Shown here piece by piece: positions 1 through 8,972 of a DNA stretch of 64,000 bases. Under the pieces are notes generated by a model. That model did no database searches. It was not told the DNA's origin and was given only the letters and a program-made list of their open reading frames with translations. The stretch lies in the NCBI RefSeq assembly GCF_027107535.1, contig NZ_CP114283.1:3782001-3846000 (forward strand), in the 5' to 3' direction. Both the position numbers and the translations under genes were made by a program. This DNA comes from Streptomyces aurantiacus. Lineage in GTDB: Bacteria > Actinomycetota > Actinomycetes > Streptomycetales > Streptomycetaceae. The number at the start of each line of letters is the position of its first letter. Positions within the stretch are counted from its first letter, which is position 1.

Positions 1-160
1 GCTGCCAGCGTCCCTCCGGGTCGGTGCCGTCGGCCGGCGCGTCACGTCGTACGGCGTCCATTTCGCCCCGCAGTCGGCGCGTCTGCGAAATGAGCGCGTC
101 GACCGAGCCGCGCGGGGGCGGCTGGGCGGCAGGGTGGTCCGCCGAGAGGTGGGACGGCAT
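1..160 (-). CDS. Hypothetical protein, 3' end beyond window
   Basis: Reading leftward from an ATG at 158-160 the frame stays open to the window edge, giving 53 residues that begin MPSHLSADHP. The fragment is hydrophilic, with a Pro-rich start and then a helical Arg/Asp/Glu-rich stretch (LISQTRRLRGEMDAVRRD). No signal peptide or membrane segment is visible and I do not recognise the family. Codon use is typical of Streptomyces coding DNA in this frame, and the overlapping plus-strand frames look like shadows. The C-terminus is missing, so nothing can be said about function. Confidence 0.55.
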   Translation of the reverse strand, partial: MPSHLSADHPAAQPPPRGSVDALISQTRRLRGEMDAVRRDAPADGTDPEGRWQ

Positions 161-560
161 GACGTACTCCGATACAGGCACGGTACGACCAAGGCAGAGG
201 GAAGGACCGTTACGACTGTTGCACAGCCCGCGACGCGCTGTAAGTGGTTTGGTGACACACGACGCGGTGGTGCCCACGGCATATGCCGTAGTCCTTACGG
301 AGGGTTTGGGCGGGACGGATTCAGTACCCGACTGAATGCCCAAGTCGTAGGAATCATAGGCGAGTTGATGGAGTGATCCCAGTGGTGGGTGAGCTCTTCA
401 ATCACACGTTCGGGGAGCGTATGTGCGAGTGTTCTGTGCCCCGCTCGCTCCTGCGAAAACGGGCGCCCGGAGATTGCCTGATCTCCGTCGCCGGTGCATG
501 GGGCGGGAGTGGCTGATGGGGCGGAAGATGGCCGCTCGCGCGGGGCCGGCAGCCGCCGGA
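161..560. other. 400-base stretch without a firm gene
   Basis: This is the upstream region of the partial gene on its left and the downstream flank of the HAD gene on its right. It holds a perfect 14-base palindrome, ACGGCATATGCCGT, at 276-289, which could be an operator. It also holds a possible 44-residue plus-strand ORF at 382-516 (two successive GTG codons, stop TGA) with four Cys residues and no recognised family. Neither is more than a candidate. Confidence 0.35.
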
Positions 561-1322
561 TCAGCGGGCGTCGACCTCGCCGTCGCCCGAGGTGCTCGTG
601 CCGGTCAGCCGCAGTACCGCGTCCAGGCCCCGGCGGGAACCCGGTGCGGCCCCGGCGGGCAGCACATAGGCGCGCAGTCCGGCACCGGCCGCCCCGCCGT
701 CCTTCGCCGGATGGTCGCCCACCATCAACGTCTCGGCGGGAGCGACGTCCAGTTCACGGCACGCGTGCCCGAACAGCACCGGGTCGGGCTTCTCCGTACC
801 GAACGCGTAGGAGTGCACCCACGTCGAGAAGTACTGGTCGAGCCCGTGGTGCGCGAACGTCGCCCGCAGATCCCAGCCCACGTCACTGACCACGCCCAGC
901 GCGATCCCCTCGCCGGCCAGTCGCGCGAGTGTGGGCCCGGTGTCCGCGTACGGCACCCAGTGCTCGGGGGCCCGCAACTGCGCGTAGAGCGCGTCCGCGT
1001 GCGGCGCCAGCTCCCGCACCGACGCGTACCACGTGGTGAAGGCGTGCCGGTGTGCCCGCGACGACACATCGCGCCCGCGCTGTGCCTCGACCACGTCGGG
1101 GTCGGTGAGTCCCCTCTCCAGCCCGTCCAGGAGCCGGTCCATCTCCCGCTCGCCGACGGGCCGCGGGAGGACACCGCGGATCCGGTCCGCGTACGTCGCG
1201 ATCTGGAGGAGCGTGCCGCCGAAGTCGAAGAGCACGGCCCGGACGGGGGCCGGGCCCTGTCCGAAGGGCGTGGCGCGCAACGGTCCCTCGGGGCCGCAGA
1301 CCGGGAGAGGGGATCGAGTCAT
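561..1322 (-). CDS. HAD-superfamily hydrolase
   Basis: Haloacid dehalogenase-fold protein of 253 residues, likely a soluble phosphatase or hydrolase of unknown substrate. Motif I is LFDFGGTLL around residue 33 (nucleophile Asp33), motif II Ser146 in GVVSDVG, motif III Lys178 in TEKPDP, and motif IV MVGDHPAKD with Asp203 and Asp208. The second motif I acid of classical HAD phosphatases (DxD) is Gly35 here, as in a subset of HAD proteins, so the general acid may come from elsewhere. A helical cap (about residues 45-125) lies between motifs I and II, a C1-cap arrangement. The ATG at 1322 has an AGGAAG ribosome site six bases upstream. It lies head-to-tail with the lipoprotein gene on its right. 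Fold confidence is high; substrate unknown. Confidence 0.85.
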   Translation of the reverse strand: MTRSPLPVCGPEGPLRATPFGQGPAPVRAVLFDFGGTLLQIATYADRIRGVLPRPVGEREMDRLLDGLERGLTDPDVVEAQRGRDVSSRAHRHAFTTWYASVRELAPHADALYAQLRAPEHWVPYADTGPTLARLAGEGIALGVVSDVGWDLRATFAHHGLDQYFSTWVHSYAFGTEKPDPVLFGHACRELDVAPAETLMVGDHPAKDGGAAGAGLRAYVLPAGAAPGSRRGLDAVLRLTGTSTSGDGEVDAR

Positions 1323-1388
1323 TCGATCTTCCTAGCCGCACGGGGCGGGCGGGGCAAGACCCGTGCGCACCCTGCGGTCCGCGGCCGG

Positions 1389-2015
1389 TCAGTACCGCTG
1401 GGCCTTGGCCAGCTTCGGCGTCAGTGCCGGCTCGGCCGGCTTGCGGCTGATGGCGAGCGGCTGGGCCTTCTCGCCGGGTGCGAGGTCCTCGGCGCCGACA
1501 TACCTGGTCTCCACCGTCTTGCCGGAGGAGTCCGTGAAGTCGACCTGGACGGCGTACGAGGCCTCGTCGTCGGTCCTGTTGGTGATGTTGACGAGGACGA
1601 CGAGCAGGCCGCCGGTCTCCGACCTGGGTTTGCCGGTCATGGAGACGTCGGACATCGCGTTTCCCCGGCCGTCGACATCCTTGAGGGCGCTCTCCGCGGC
1701 CTCGTTGGCCCGGGACACCTCCGCCGACACGGACGCCTCGAAGGCCGACGCGGCGGCCGAGGCGGAGGACGCCGCCGCGGAGGCGGCGGCGCGCGCGGAC
1801 TCGACGACCGACTCGTTCACGGAGGGGGCCGTGCCCGAGAAGGACGCGGTGTCGGGCGGCGAAGGCCGCTCACTGAAGGACGAGCTGGAGCCGTCCGGGT
1901 CGCTGTCGGTGCTGCACGACGCGGCGGCGCTCACGACCGCGGTCACAACCGCCGCCGTGAGGAGAGCCGAGCGGATGCGGCCCGGCCGGCGGGGCCCGTG
2001 GGGTGCTGTGCTCAT
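1389..2015 (-). CDS. Secreted lipoprotein, Ala/Ser-rich
   Basis: A 208-residue protein with an N-terminal Arg-rich and hydrophobic signal ending in a lipobox-like SAAASC, placing the lipidated Cys at residue 34. A Ser/Pro/Asp linker and then a long Ala/Ser/Glu helical stretch (about residues 68-110) follow; the stretch looks coiled-coil like. The C-terminal part (about 130-208) has alternating hydrophobics (LLVVLVNITN, YAVQVDF) and resembles small beta-sandwich FxLYD-type domains of exported proteins. It is probably anchored on the outer face of the membrane. The exact family is not recognised. It is same-strand with the HAD gene, 66 bases apart. Confidence 0.8.
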   Translation of the reverse strand: MSTAPHGPRRPGRIRSALLTAAVVTAVVSAAASCSTDSDPDGSSSSFSERPSPPDTASFSGTAPSVNESVVESARAAASAAASSASAAASAFEASVSAEVSRANEAAESALKDVDGRGNAMSDVSMTGKPRSETGGLLVVLVNITNRTDDEASYAVQVDFTDSSGKTVETRYVGAEDLAPGEKAQPLAISRKPAEPALTPKLAKAQRY

Positions 2016-2174
2016 CGAGTGCGGTCCTCGCTGTCGGGGACGTCGGAACGGTCGCCGAAATAAACCTTATGCCGGAAATATCGGTGCAGCATTCCGGATG
2101 AGTCGGCCGCGGTCACCCGTTCCCTCGCTCGGTTCGCGCCGGCGCCCTGAACCGGCTCGTCGCGGAGCGGAGCA

Positions 2175-2213
2175 CGGCGGGGCCGATCCGGTCCGACCGG
2201 ATCGGCCCCGCCG
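2175..2213 (-). terminator. Strong hairpin terminator
   Basis: An 18-bp perfect inverted repeat (2175-2192 and 2196-2213, arms around GGGGCCGATCCGGT) with a 3-base loop sits just past the stop of the baeRF gene. It has no U-tract, which is common for Streptomyces terminators. Confidence 0.8.
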
Positions 2214-2235
2214 GGCGACGAAGTGTCGGTCGTGC

Positions 2236-3333
2236 TCAGTAGCGGAGTACTCCCGCGATGCCGTCGGTTTCGGCGAGTGTGCCGTCCGGTACGAAGCGGA
2301 CCTGCGCGCCGGTGTCGAGGCACTGTTCGACGATCTCGTCCACGATGTCGTCCCGCGCGTCGAGGTCACCGCTCTCGGCAGGGACGAGATGGTCGCCGCC
2401 GTCGTCGCGTACCGTCACGCGGTAGTTCTCCTCGACGGCCAGCAGGCGGACCCGGCCGGCGGTCGCGTTCTGCCACACCTCGTCGACGCCCGCCGCGAAC
2501 TCCCGGCGGCCCTTGGCGGCTTCGAGCTCGCGGGTCACGGTGTCGACGCTCTTCCGGTCCTCGGCGGTGACCAGCGGGCCGACCGCCTGCCACACCGCGT
2601 CGGCTCCGGCGTGCCCGAGGCCGCCGTGCGGGACGTGGACGGCGTTCTTGGTGACGGTGCCGACCTCGTCGAGCAGCGAGAGCGCGGCCTGTTCGCCGGC
2701 GACGTACACGGGCCTCGGGGCGGAGCGCAGGACCCCGGCGAGGGCGGTGTCGCCGTCCCGCAGGAAGTGTCGCGTGCGTTCGTCGCGGAAGGTGCTCGGC
2801 AGGTCGCCGACGCGCTCCTTGCGCTCGGCGTCCGGATCCTCGAGGTTCCGCGTCAGCGGGAAGCCTGCCGTCCCGGCCTCGACGACATGCCCTCCGCCGC
2901 CGCTCCACAGGGAGATCCGGTCGGCGGAGACGGTCAGCACCCAGAACGGACGCTCGGCGGCCTGCGCCGCGACGAGATTGCGGGTCAGGAACGTGTCCGA
3001 GAGGACGACGCGCTCCGGCACGGTCCGGGCCAGCGACCACACCTGGTGCTCACCGGGGGCCGCGAAGATCGCGAGTCCGTCCGCGGCGTGGTTGAGGTCG
3101 ACCTCCGCCAGCGCCTGTTCGAGCTGCCCGACGACGTCCATCCGCCGCTCACGGGTGACCGCCGGGTCGGTCTCGAGTTGCTTCTTCGCCTCGGCCAGGA
3201 CGTTGCGCAGCCGGACGGGATCCTGCGCCTTGTCGGGTTCCCTGCGATGGGTCGGCGTCAGGACCGACACCGCCGGGTAGGGCCGCGGCCGGCGCAGTTC
3301 GACGAGTGTGGTGGGGCTCAGAACATGCTCCAT
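2236..3333 (-). CDS. baeRF family 3-type protein (archaeo-eukaryotic release factor-like)
   Basis: A 365-residue soluble protein beginning MEHVLSPTTL. It has the layout of the bacterial archaeo-eukaryotic release-factor (baeRF) family: an N-terminal PYPAVSVLTPTHRR segment, a central SADRISLWSGGG strand-helix unit, and a C-terminal eRF1 domain 3-like part (about residues 255-365, DDIVDEIVEQCLDTGAQVRFV). Proteins of this family are predicted to act on stalled ribosomes or peptidyl-tRNA, but few have been studied. The frame is open for 118 more codons upstream, but that extension covers the divergent promoter and the start of arcD, so I chose the ATG at 3333. It is transcribed divergently from the arginine antiporter and ends at a strong hairpin. 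Confidence 0.8.
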   Translation of the reverse strand: MEHVLSPTTLVELRRPRPYPAVSVLTPTHRREPDKAQDPVRLRNVLAEAKKQLETDPAVTRERRMDVVGQLEQALAEVDLNHAADGLAIFAAPGEHQVWSLARTVPERVVLSDTFLTRNLVAAQAAERPFWVLTVSADRISLWSGGGGHVVEAGTAGFPLTRNLEDPDAERKERVGDLPSTFRDERTRHFLRDGDTALAGVLRSAPRPVYVAGEQAALSLLDEVGTVTKNAVHVPHGGLGHAGADAVWQAVGPLVTAEDRKSVDTVTRELEAAKGRREFAAGVDEVWQNATAGRVRLLAVEENYRVTVRDDGGDHLVPAESGDLDARDDIVDEIVEQCLDTGAQVRFVPDGTLAETDGIAGVLRY

Positions 3334-3460
3334 AGATGCACCATATGACCGATTTGATGGTGTGGCATTCGGGGGAATTCGATCGGGCAAAAAGGGCAAT
3401 TGGTTGTTAATGTCGCCGGACAGTCGCGTCGCGCACTCCCTGCAACGCCCTAGGACCCCC
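3334..3460. promoter_or_regulatory. Divergent promoter region, baeRF / arcD
   Basis: This AT-richer gap between divergent genes carries an inverted repeat, CACCAT (3339-3344) and ATGGTG (3357-3362), with a 12-base spacer, and an A-rich patch (AAAAAGGGCAATTGG). It is a plausible shared regulatory region, but I could not assign a known regulator such as ArgR. Confidence 0.45.
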
Positions 3461-4894
3461 ATGACCCAGGCCGAGACCGGAGCCGGGACCGAGCCCCGGG
3501 CGCCCGCAGCCAAACTCACCCTGCCCACTCTGACCACGATGGTCGTGGGCTCCATGGTCGGTGCGGGCGTCTTCTCGCTGCCCCGGCGCTTCGGCCAGGA
3601 GACCGGCGTGGCCGGCGCGCTCATCGCGTGGGCGGTGGCCGGCACCGGGATGCTGATGCTGGCCTTCGTCTTCCAGCGGCTGGCCATCCGCAGGCCCGAC
3701 CTCGACGCCGGCGTCTACGCCTACGCGAAGGCCGGTTTCGGCGAGTACCTCGGCTTCTTCGCCGCTTTCGGCTACTGGGCGAGTGCCTGCGTCGGCAACG
3801 TGACGTACTGGGTGCTCATCATGTCGACGGTCGGTGCGATCGCCCCGGCGCTCGGCGACGGTGACACCGTCCTCGCCATGGTGCTCTCCTCGGCCGGTCT
3901 GTGGGCGTTCTTCCTGCTCATCAGCCGCGGGGTCAAGGAAGCGGCGGCCATCAACAGGATCGTCACCATCGCCAAGATCGTGCCCATCCTGGTCTTCGTC
4001 CTCATCGCGCTGTTCTGCCTCAAGCCCCACGTCTTCGCCGAGAACTTCGCCGGCGCCGACTACGCCGGGTCACTGTTCCAGCAGGTCAAGGGCACCATGC
4101 TGGCAACGGTCTTCGTGTTCCTGGGCGTCGAGGGCGCCAGCGTCTACTCCCGGCACGCCAAGCGCCGCGAGGACGTCGGCCGCGCGACCGTCCTGGGCTT
4201 TCTGAGCGTGTTCGCCATCTTCGCCTCGGTCACCATCGTCTCGTACGGCATCCTGCCGATGAGCGAGATCGCCGAGCTCCGCCAGCCCTCCATGGCAGGC
4301 GTCCTGGAGGAGGCGGTCGGCACCTGGGGAAAGGTGTTCGTCAGCGTCGGCCTGATCGTCTCCGTCCTCGGCGCCTACCTCGCCTGGACGCTCATGGCCG
4401 CCGAGGTTCTCTTCGTCGCCGCGAGGGACGAGGACATGCCCCGCTTCCTGGGCCGCTCCACCGCGGCCGACGTGCCCCTGCCCGCGCTGGTGATGACCAC
4501 GCTTCTCACCCAGGTCGTGCTCGTCGTCACCCTCTTCTCGGACGACGCGTTCAACTTCGCGCTCGACCTGACCAGCGCACTGACCCTCATCCCCTTCCTG
4601 TTGGCCGCCGCCTTCGCCGTACAGGTCGCGTGGTCCGGCGGCGGGGGCCGGGCCGATCTCCCCATCGCCGCCCTGGCCACCGTCTACACCGCGTTCCTCC
4701 TCTACGCGGCCGGCCTGAAATATCTCCTCGTGTCCCTCATCGTCTACGCGCCCGCCACGATCCTGTTCGTCATGGCCCGCCGCGAGCAGGACAGACGCCT
4801 CTTCTCGCCCCGTGAACTCGTGATCCTCGCGGTCTCGGTCGCCGGAGCGGTCGTGGGGGTGGTCGCCCTCGCGCAGGGCTGGATCAGCCTCTGA
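3461..4894 (+). CDS. arcD: Arginine/ornithine antiporter-like APC permease
   Basis: Basic amino acid antiporter of the APC superfamily, 477 residues with about 12-13 hydrophobic segments. The N-terminal TM1 motif GSMVGAGVFSLPRRF matches the substrate-binding GxG bend of APA-family antiporters; TM6 has the FVFLGVEGASVYSRHAKRR signature. With arginine deiminase encoded 63 bases downstream, the likely role is exchange of external arginine for ornithine or citrulline. The frame is open upstream to 3308, but the upstream part overlaps the divergent promoter. The ATG at 3461, giving MTQAETG, has an AGGA five bases before it and a normal hydrophilic N-terminus. No arcB or arcC is present nearby. Confidence 0.88.
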   Translation: MTQAETGAGTEPRAPAAKLTLPTLTTMVVGSMVGAGVFSLPRRFGQETGVAGALIAWAVAGTGMLMLAFVFQRLAIRRPDLDAGVYAYAKAGFGEYLGFFAAFGYWASACVGNVTYWVLIMSTVGAIAPALGDGDTVLAMVLSSAGLWAFFLLISRGVKEAAAINRIVTIAKIVPILVFVLIALFCLKPHVFAENFAGADYAGSLFQQVKGTMLATVFVFLGVEGASVYSRHAKRREDVGRATVLGFLSVFAIFASVTIVSYGILPMSEIAELRQPSMAGVLEEAVGTWGKVFVSVGLIVSVLGAYLAWTLMAAEVLFVAARDEDMPRFLGRSTAADVPLPALVMTTLLTQVVLVVTLFSDDAFNFALDLTSALTLIPFLLAAAFAVQVAWSGGGGRADLPIAALATVYTAFLLYAAGLKYLLVSLIVYAPATILFVMARREQDRRLFSPRELVILAVSVAGAVVGVVALAQGWISL

Positions 4895-4957
4895 CGCCGT
4901 GCCCGACGAAGGCCGACCGCTCGCCCGCTCACCCGCCGACTCCGTGAAAGGCAGACC

Positions 4958-6220
4958 GTGACCAGACAGGACACCCCACCCCGGCCCGCGTACGGCGTCC
5001 ACTCCGAGGTCGGCAGACTGCGCAAGGTGCTGGTCTGCGCACCCGGGCTCGCCCACCGCAGACTCACGCCCACCAACTCCGACGACCTGCTCTTCGACGA
5101 CGTCATGTGGGTGGAGAACGCCCAGCGCGACCACGCCGACTTCGTCGACAAGCTGCGTGAGCGGGACGTCGACGTCGTCGAACTGCACGATCTGCTCGCG
5201 CGGACCATGGCCGACGCGGAGGCGAGAACCTGGCTGCTCGACCGTAAGATCACCGCGAACGAGGTTGGCCTCGGCCTCATCGACGACACCCGGGCCTTCC
5301 TGGAGTCGCTGGAACCCCGCAGGCTCGCCGAGTACCTGATCGGCGGCCTGGCCACCGTCGACCTGCCCGAGGAGTTCCGCGACGGCTATGTGGCCCTGGC
5401 CCGCGAATCGACCGGCGCACGCGAGTACCTGATGCCGCCGCTGCCCAACACCCTCTACACCCGGGACACCACCTGCTGGCTCTACGGGGGTCTCACGCTC
5501 AACCCGCTGTACTGGCCCGCCCGGCACGACGAGACGCTGCTCATGAAGGCGATCTACACCTTCCACCCGGACTACGCGGGTTCCGAGGTGTGGTGGGGGG
5601 ATCCCGAACTCGACTGGGGGCAGGCCACGTTCGAGGGCGGTGACATCATGCCCGTCGGCAACGGCGTGGTCCTCATGGGCATGAGCGAACGCACTTCACG
5701 CCAGGCGATCACGCAGGTGGCGGCCGCCCTGTTCGCGAAGGGGGCGGCTGAGCACGTCATCGTCGCGGGCATGCCCAGACTGCGCTCCGCGATGCACCTC
5801 GACACGGTGTTCACCTTCGCCGACCGGGACCTCGTGACCCTGTACCCGACCATCATGGACGCGGTCCACACCTTCTCCCTGCGCCCCGGCGACAGGGCGC
5901 CCGGCGTCGAACTGACCGACGAGGGCTCCCGCCCCTTCGTGGAGGTCGTGGCGAAGGCCCTCGGGCTCGCCGCGCTGCGGGTCGTGGAGACGGGCGGTGA
6001 CGTGTACGCCTCGGAGCGGCAGCAGTGGGACAGCGGGAACAACGCCGTCGCGCTGGAGCCCGGTGTGGTGTTCACCTACGACCGCAACACGCAGACCAAC
6101 ACGCTGCTGCGGAAGGCGGGCGTCGAGGTCATCACGATCGTCGGCGCCGAGCTGGGACGGGGCCGGGGCGGCGGGCACTGCATGACGTGCCCGATCGTGC
6201 GCGACCCGGTCGACTTCTGA
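4958..6220 (+). CDS. arcA: Arginine deiminase
   Basis: Arginine deiminase converts arginine to citrulline and ammonia. The protein has 420 residues, the usual family length. Visible catalytic residues are Asp170 (YTRD), Glu226 and Asp229 in FEGGD, His280 and Asp282 in MHLDTVFT, and the nucleophile Cys408 in GGGHCMTCP; their spacing matches the well-studied Pseudomonas enzyme with a constant shift of two. The start is a GTG with a GAAAGG site upstream. It follows arcD by 63 bases, so the two are probably co-transcribed for arginine uptake and deimination. The ATP-yielding partners (ornithine transcarbamylase, carbamate kinase) are not encoded next to it. Confidence 0.95.
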   Translation: MTRQDTPPRPAYGVHSEVGRLRKVLVCAPGLAHRRLTPTNSDDLLFDDVMWVENAQRDHADFVDKLRERDVDVVELHDLLARTMADAEARTWLLDRKITANEVGLGLIDDTRAFLESLEPRRLAEYLIGGLATVDLPEEFRDGYVALARESTGAREYLMPPLPNTLYTRDTTCWLYGGLTLNPLYWPARHDETLLMKAIYTFHPDYAGSEVWWGDPELDWGQATFEGGDIMPVGNGVVLMGMSERTSRQAITQVAAALFAKGAAEHVIVAGMPRLRSAMHLDTVFTFADRDLVTLYPTIMDAVHTFSLRPGDRAPGVELTDEGSRPFVEVVAKALGLAALRVVETGGDVYASERQQWDSGNNAVALEPGVVFTYDRNTQTNTLLRKAGVEVITIVGAELGRGRGGGHCMTCPIVRDPVDF

Positions 6221-6246
6221 ACCCGAGAATTGCGCGACTCGGCAGG

Positions 6247-6260
6247 CCGCCCGCGGGCGG
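6247..6260. terminator. Small palindrome between convergent genes
   Basis: The 14-base palindrome CCGCCCGCGGGCGG lies in the 46 bases between the convergent arcA and peptidase genes. It could form a short hairpin terminator, but it is weak. Confidence 0.35.
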
Positions 6261-6266
6261 CGGTTC

Positions 6267-7841
6267 TCACTCCTCCGAGCCGCACGAGCTGCCATCGGCC
6301 GGCAGCCGTCCGTACAGCAGGAAGTCGTCGACCTTGCGGTGGACGCACTTCGACGAGGCGTAACCGGTGTGCCCCTCGCCCTTGTTGTCGAGGACGACGG
6401 CCGACGGGCCGAGCCGCCGGGCGGTCTGCGTGGTCCAGCGGTACGGGGTCGCCGGGTCGCCGCGGGTACCCACGAGGAGCATCTTCGGAGCGTCCACGTC
6501 ACGCACCTCCTCGCGGATGTACGTGGTGCCCCGGGGGCGGCCGAAGCACATCAGGACCTGGGCGAGGCGGTACCGGCCGAAGACCGGTGACGCCTGCTCG
6601 TACTCGGCGCGCAACCGGTCGATGTCCTCGGTGACCTGGTCGGCGCTGGGCCGGTCGGGATCGTCGGCGCAGTTGACGGCCATCAGGGCGGCCGGGAGGT
6701 TGTCGAGGGGGACGTCCCCCTCGTCGACGAGACCTCCGTCCGTGTCACCGTCCTCGGCGGGGCCGCGGACGCCGGGGACGGCGCTGCCCCCGGTGGAGAA
6801 CCGCATGATGCCCCGGGTGTCCCCGTCCTGGACCAGCGAGGTGAGCGCCTGCGAGAGGGTCGGCCACAGTTCCTTGCTGTAGAGGGCCTGTCCTATGGCG
6901 CCCACCAGGTCCTGGCCGGAGAACGGTATGCCGAAGTCGGCCGGCACCGGATTCTCGTCCAGCGAGCCGACGAGCCGGACCACCTCCTGCCGGGCCGAGC
7001 GCGGATCCTGGCCGAACGCGCAGTTGATGTCCTCGACGCACCAGTCGAGGAAGTCCTCAAGGGCCGTCTGCTGGCCCCGGGCACCGGCGATGCCCTGCTC
7101 GCTCAGCGGTTCGGTGAGGGTGTCCACGCCGTCGAGGACCAGGCGTCCCGTCTTGCCGGGGAACTGGGCGGCGTACACCGCTCCTAGCCGCGTCCCGTAC
7201 GAGAAGCCGAGGTAGTTGAGCTTCTTGTCGCCCAGGGCCTGGCGCATCACGTCGAGGTCGCGCGAGGCGTTGACCGTGCCGACGTGCGGCAGCACCGGCC
7301 CGGAGTGCTCGGCGCATTCGGCGGCGACCTTCCGCAGCACCTCCAGGGCGGCCCGCGGATCGTCGCTCACCTCCGCCTCGGGATCCGCGGCGTCCATGGC
7401 CTCGTCGGTGCCCTCGCCGCAACTGACCGGGGAGCTCCGGCCGACGCCGCGGGGATCGAAGGTCACCACGTCGTAGCCGTTCGTGAGGCCCATGAAGTCC
7501 TTGCCGCCGGCGGCGAGTTCGCCGACGCCCGGCCCGCCGGGCCCGCCGAAGTTGAGCAGCACCGATCCTCTGGACTTGCCCGTCGCCCTGAACCTGGCCA
7601 TGGCGAGGTCGAGCGTGCCGTCGGCGGGTTTCGCGTAGTCGAGGGGGACGGTCACCTTGCCGCACTGCAGGTCCTTGGGCAGACCGTCGCCGGGGCAGGA
7701 CGACCACTTGATCCGCTGGTCGTAGAAGCGGGACAGGTCGGGCCGGTCGGCGGCCGCCGCGGCCACCGACGGCAGCCCGGCTCCCAACAGGGCCAGCGTC
7801 ACGGCGCAGGTGAAGGCGTGGCGTTGGTGCGTGGACAGCAT
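6267..7841 (-). CDS. Secreted alpha/beta hydrolase, TAP-like tripeptidyl aminopeptidase
   Basis: A 524-residue exported serine hydrolase of the SlpD/SlpE-like tripeptidyl aminopeptidase group. A Sec signal peptide ends around AAAAADRPD (about residue 32). The alpha/beta hydrolase core shows an oxyanion-region GGPGGPG near residue 100, FDPRGVGRSS, the nucleophile Ser214 in GFSYGTR, a late Asp in VGTRGDPATP and the His in KGEGHTGY, the TAP-like C-terminal arrangement. It probably releases N-terminal peptides from secreted proteins. A GTG at 7844 is also possible, but the GGGAGG site is better spaced (6 bases) for the ATG at 7841. It is convergent with arcA. Confidence 0.9.
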   Translation of the reverse strand: MLSTHQRHAFTCAVTLALLGAGLPSVAAAAADRPDLSRFYDQRIKWSSCPGDGLPKDLQCGKVTVPLDYAKPADGTLDLAMARFRATGKSRGSVLLNFGGPGGPGVGELAAGGKDFMGLTNGYDVVTFDPRGVGRSSPVSCGEGTDEAMDAADPEAEVSDDPRAALEVLRKVAAECAEHSGPVLPHVGTVNASRDLDVMRQALGDKKLNYLGFSYGTRLGAVYAAQFPGKTGRLVLDGVDTLTEPLSEQGIAGARGQQTALEDFLDWCVEDINCAFGQDPRSARQEVVRLVGSLDENPVPADFGIPFSGQDLVGAIGQALYSKELWPTLSQALTSLVQDGDTRGIMRFSTGGSAVPGVRGPAEDGDTDGGLVDEGDVPLDNLPAALMAVNCADDPDRPSADQVTEDIDRLRAEYEQASPVFGRYRLAQVLMCFGRPRGTTYIREEVRDVDAPKMLLVGTRGDPATPYRWTTQTARRLGPSAVVLDNKGEGHTGYASSKCVHRKVDDFLLYGRLPADGSSCGSEE

Positions 7842-8168
7842 CACAGGCCTCCCGGGACGCCCCGGCCCGCGGCCGGGGATTCCCCCTCGAACACGATAAG
7901 GGGGCGCCTTCGAGCACGCCTCTCGGCGAGCGCGCGGGCGGCGTAGGCCTTACCCTGCACCGCCCGGCGGGCGATCCGGCCATCCGCCCGGCGCCCTAAC
8001 GCCGCCCGCCGCGGCGACGCGTCACCGCAGCGGACCCTTCGAACCGCCCTTCGACCGGCGTCCGCTCGAAGGGTGGTGAATGGCGGGTGGGCCATAACCT
8101 GAGTGGTTTGCCCGCGTTTAAACGGTGCGGGCGACTGCCCGCCATCATGTCTGGAAGGCAGGGAACCT
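7842..8168. promoter_or_regulatory. Divergent regulatory region, peptidase / chaplin
   Basis: The 327 bases between divergent genes contain an inverted repeat CCCTTCGA (8047-8054) and TCGAAGGG (8066-8073), with a second CCCTTCGA copy just before it. Nearer the chaplin is an AT-rich core GTTTAAAC flanked by CCCGC and GCGGG around 8111-8132. These are likely promoter or operator elements for the developmentally controlled chaplin; I cannot name the sigma factor. Confidence 0.45.
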
Positions 8169-8888
8169 ATGAACCGGGTTGCCCGAAACGGTTTGATCAT
8201 CGCGGCCGCCGCCTCCGGCGCCGTGGCCGTGACGATGCCGGTGTACGCGGACTCCGCGGCCGACGGCGTCACGACCCGCTCGCCCGGGCTGATCTCCGGC
8301 AACACCATTCAGCTTCCGGTACACGTTCCGGTGAACGCGTGCGGGAACACCGTGAATGTGGTCGGACTCCTCAACCCCGCGGCCGGCAACAGCTGCGCCA
8401 ACGAGGGCGGCGACAGCAAGGGCGGTAAGGGCGGCAAGGGCGGCGGCCACGAGGGCTCCGCGGGGGCGGTCGCCGAAGGAGGCGGAAAGGATTCACCGGG
8501 CCTGATCTCCGGCAACGGTGTGCACCTGCCGGTCCAGCTCCCCGTGAACGTCACCGGCAACTCGGTGAACGTCGTCGGCATCGGCAACCCCGCCGTCGGC
8601 AACGAATCCACCAACACCTCCGGCGAGCGGCCGCACCACCCGGCCACGCCGCCCGCTCCGAAGCCGACCCCGCCGGCGAAGCCACCCGTGAAGCCGGCGG
8701 TTCCGGTGGAGCCCGAGGCGCCGCGGACCCTGCCGGAGGAGCCCGGTGCCTCCCTCGCCGAGACCGGCACGGACCTGATGGGCCCGACGGTCGCCGCGAG
8801 CGCCGCGCTGATGCTGGGCGGAGCCGCGCTGTACCGCCGGTTCCGGTCTGCCGCCGGTCAGCGGTCCGAGCACACGGGCGGGCGCTGA
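8169..8888 (+). CDS. Long chaplin, two chaplin domains, sortase-anchored
   Basis: Chaplins are secreted amphipathic proteins that coat aerial hyphae. This one has 239 residues: signal peptide (about 1-28), chaplin domain 1 (about 39-78), a Gly/Lys linker, chaplin domain 2 (about 109-149), a Pro-rich wall-spanning region, the sortase signal LAETG at 196-200, a hydrophobic segment and a basic tail. That layout matches the long chaplins ChpA-C of S. coelicolor, in which sortase E links the protein to the wall. Domain 1 has the usual pair Cys58 and Cys76; in domain 2 the aligned positions are Thr129 and Ser147, so it lacks the disulfide. The ATG at 8169 follows a CAGGGA site. I see no chaplin partner in the window. 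Confidence 0.93.
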   Translation: MNRVARNGLIIAAAASGAVAVTMPVYADSAADGVTTRSPGLISGNTIQLPVHVPVNACGNTVNVVGLLNPAAGNSCANEGGDSKGGKGGKGGGHEGSAGAVAEGGGKDSPGLISGNGVHLPVQLPVNVTGNSVNVVGIGNPAVGNESTNTSGERPHHPATPPAPKPTPPAKPPVKPAVPVEPEAPRTLPEEPGASLAETGTDLMGPTVAASAALMLGGAALYRRFRSAAGQRSEHTGGR

Positions 8889-8972
8889 CCCGAACCGACC
8901 GGCGTACACCGACGCGAGTCACGGTCGTACGCGGATCGTCGCCCTCGGCCGACCGGCACCTCCGAGGACTGA

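Noticed and set aside
49..335. Small plus-strand frames at the window start
   Set aside because: They overlap the better-supported minus partial gene and have shadow composition.
382..516. 44-codon Cys-containing ORF
   Set aside because: Possible but without family, conservation evidence or a clear ribosome site. Kept only as a note in the 161-560 entry.
4070..5566. A 498-codon minus frame
   Set aside because: Antisense to arcD and arcA; rich in Gly, Glu and Arg without domains.
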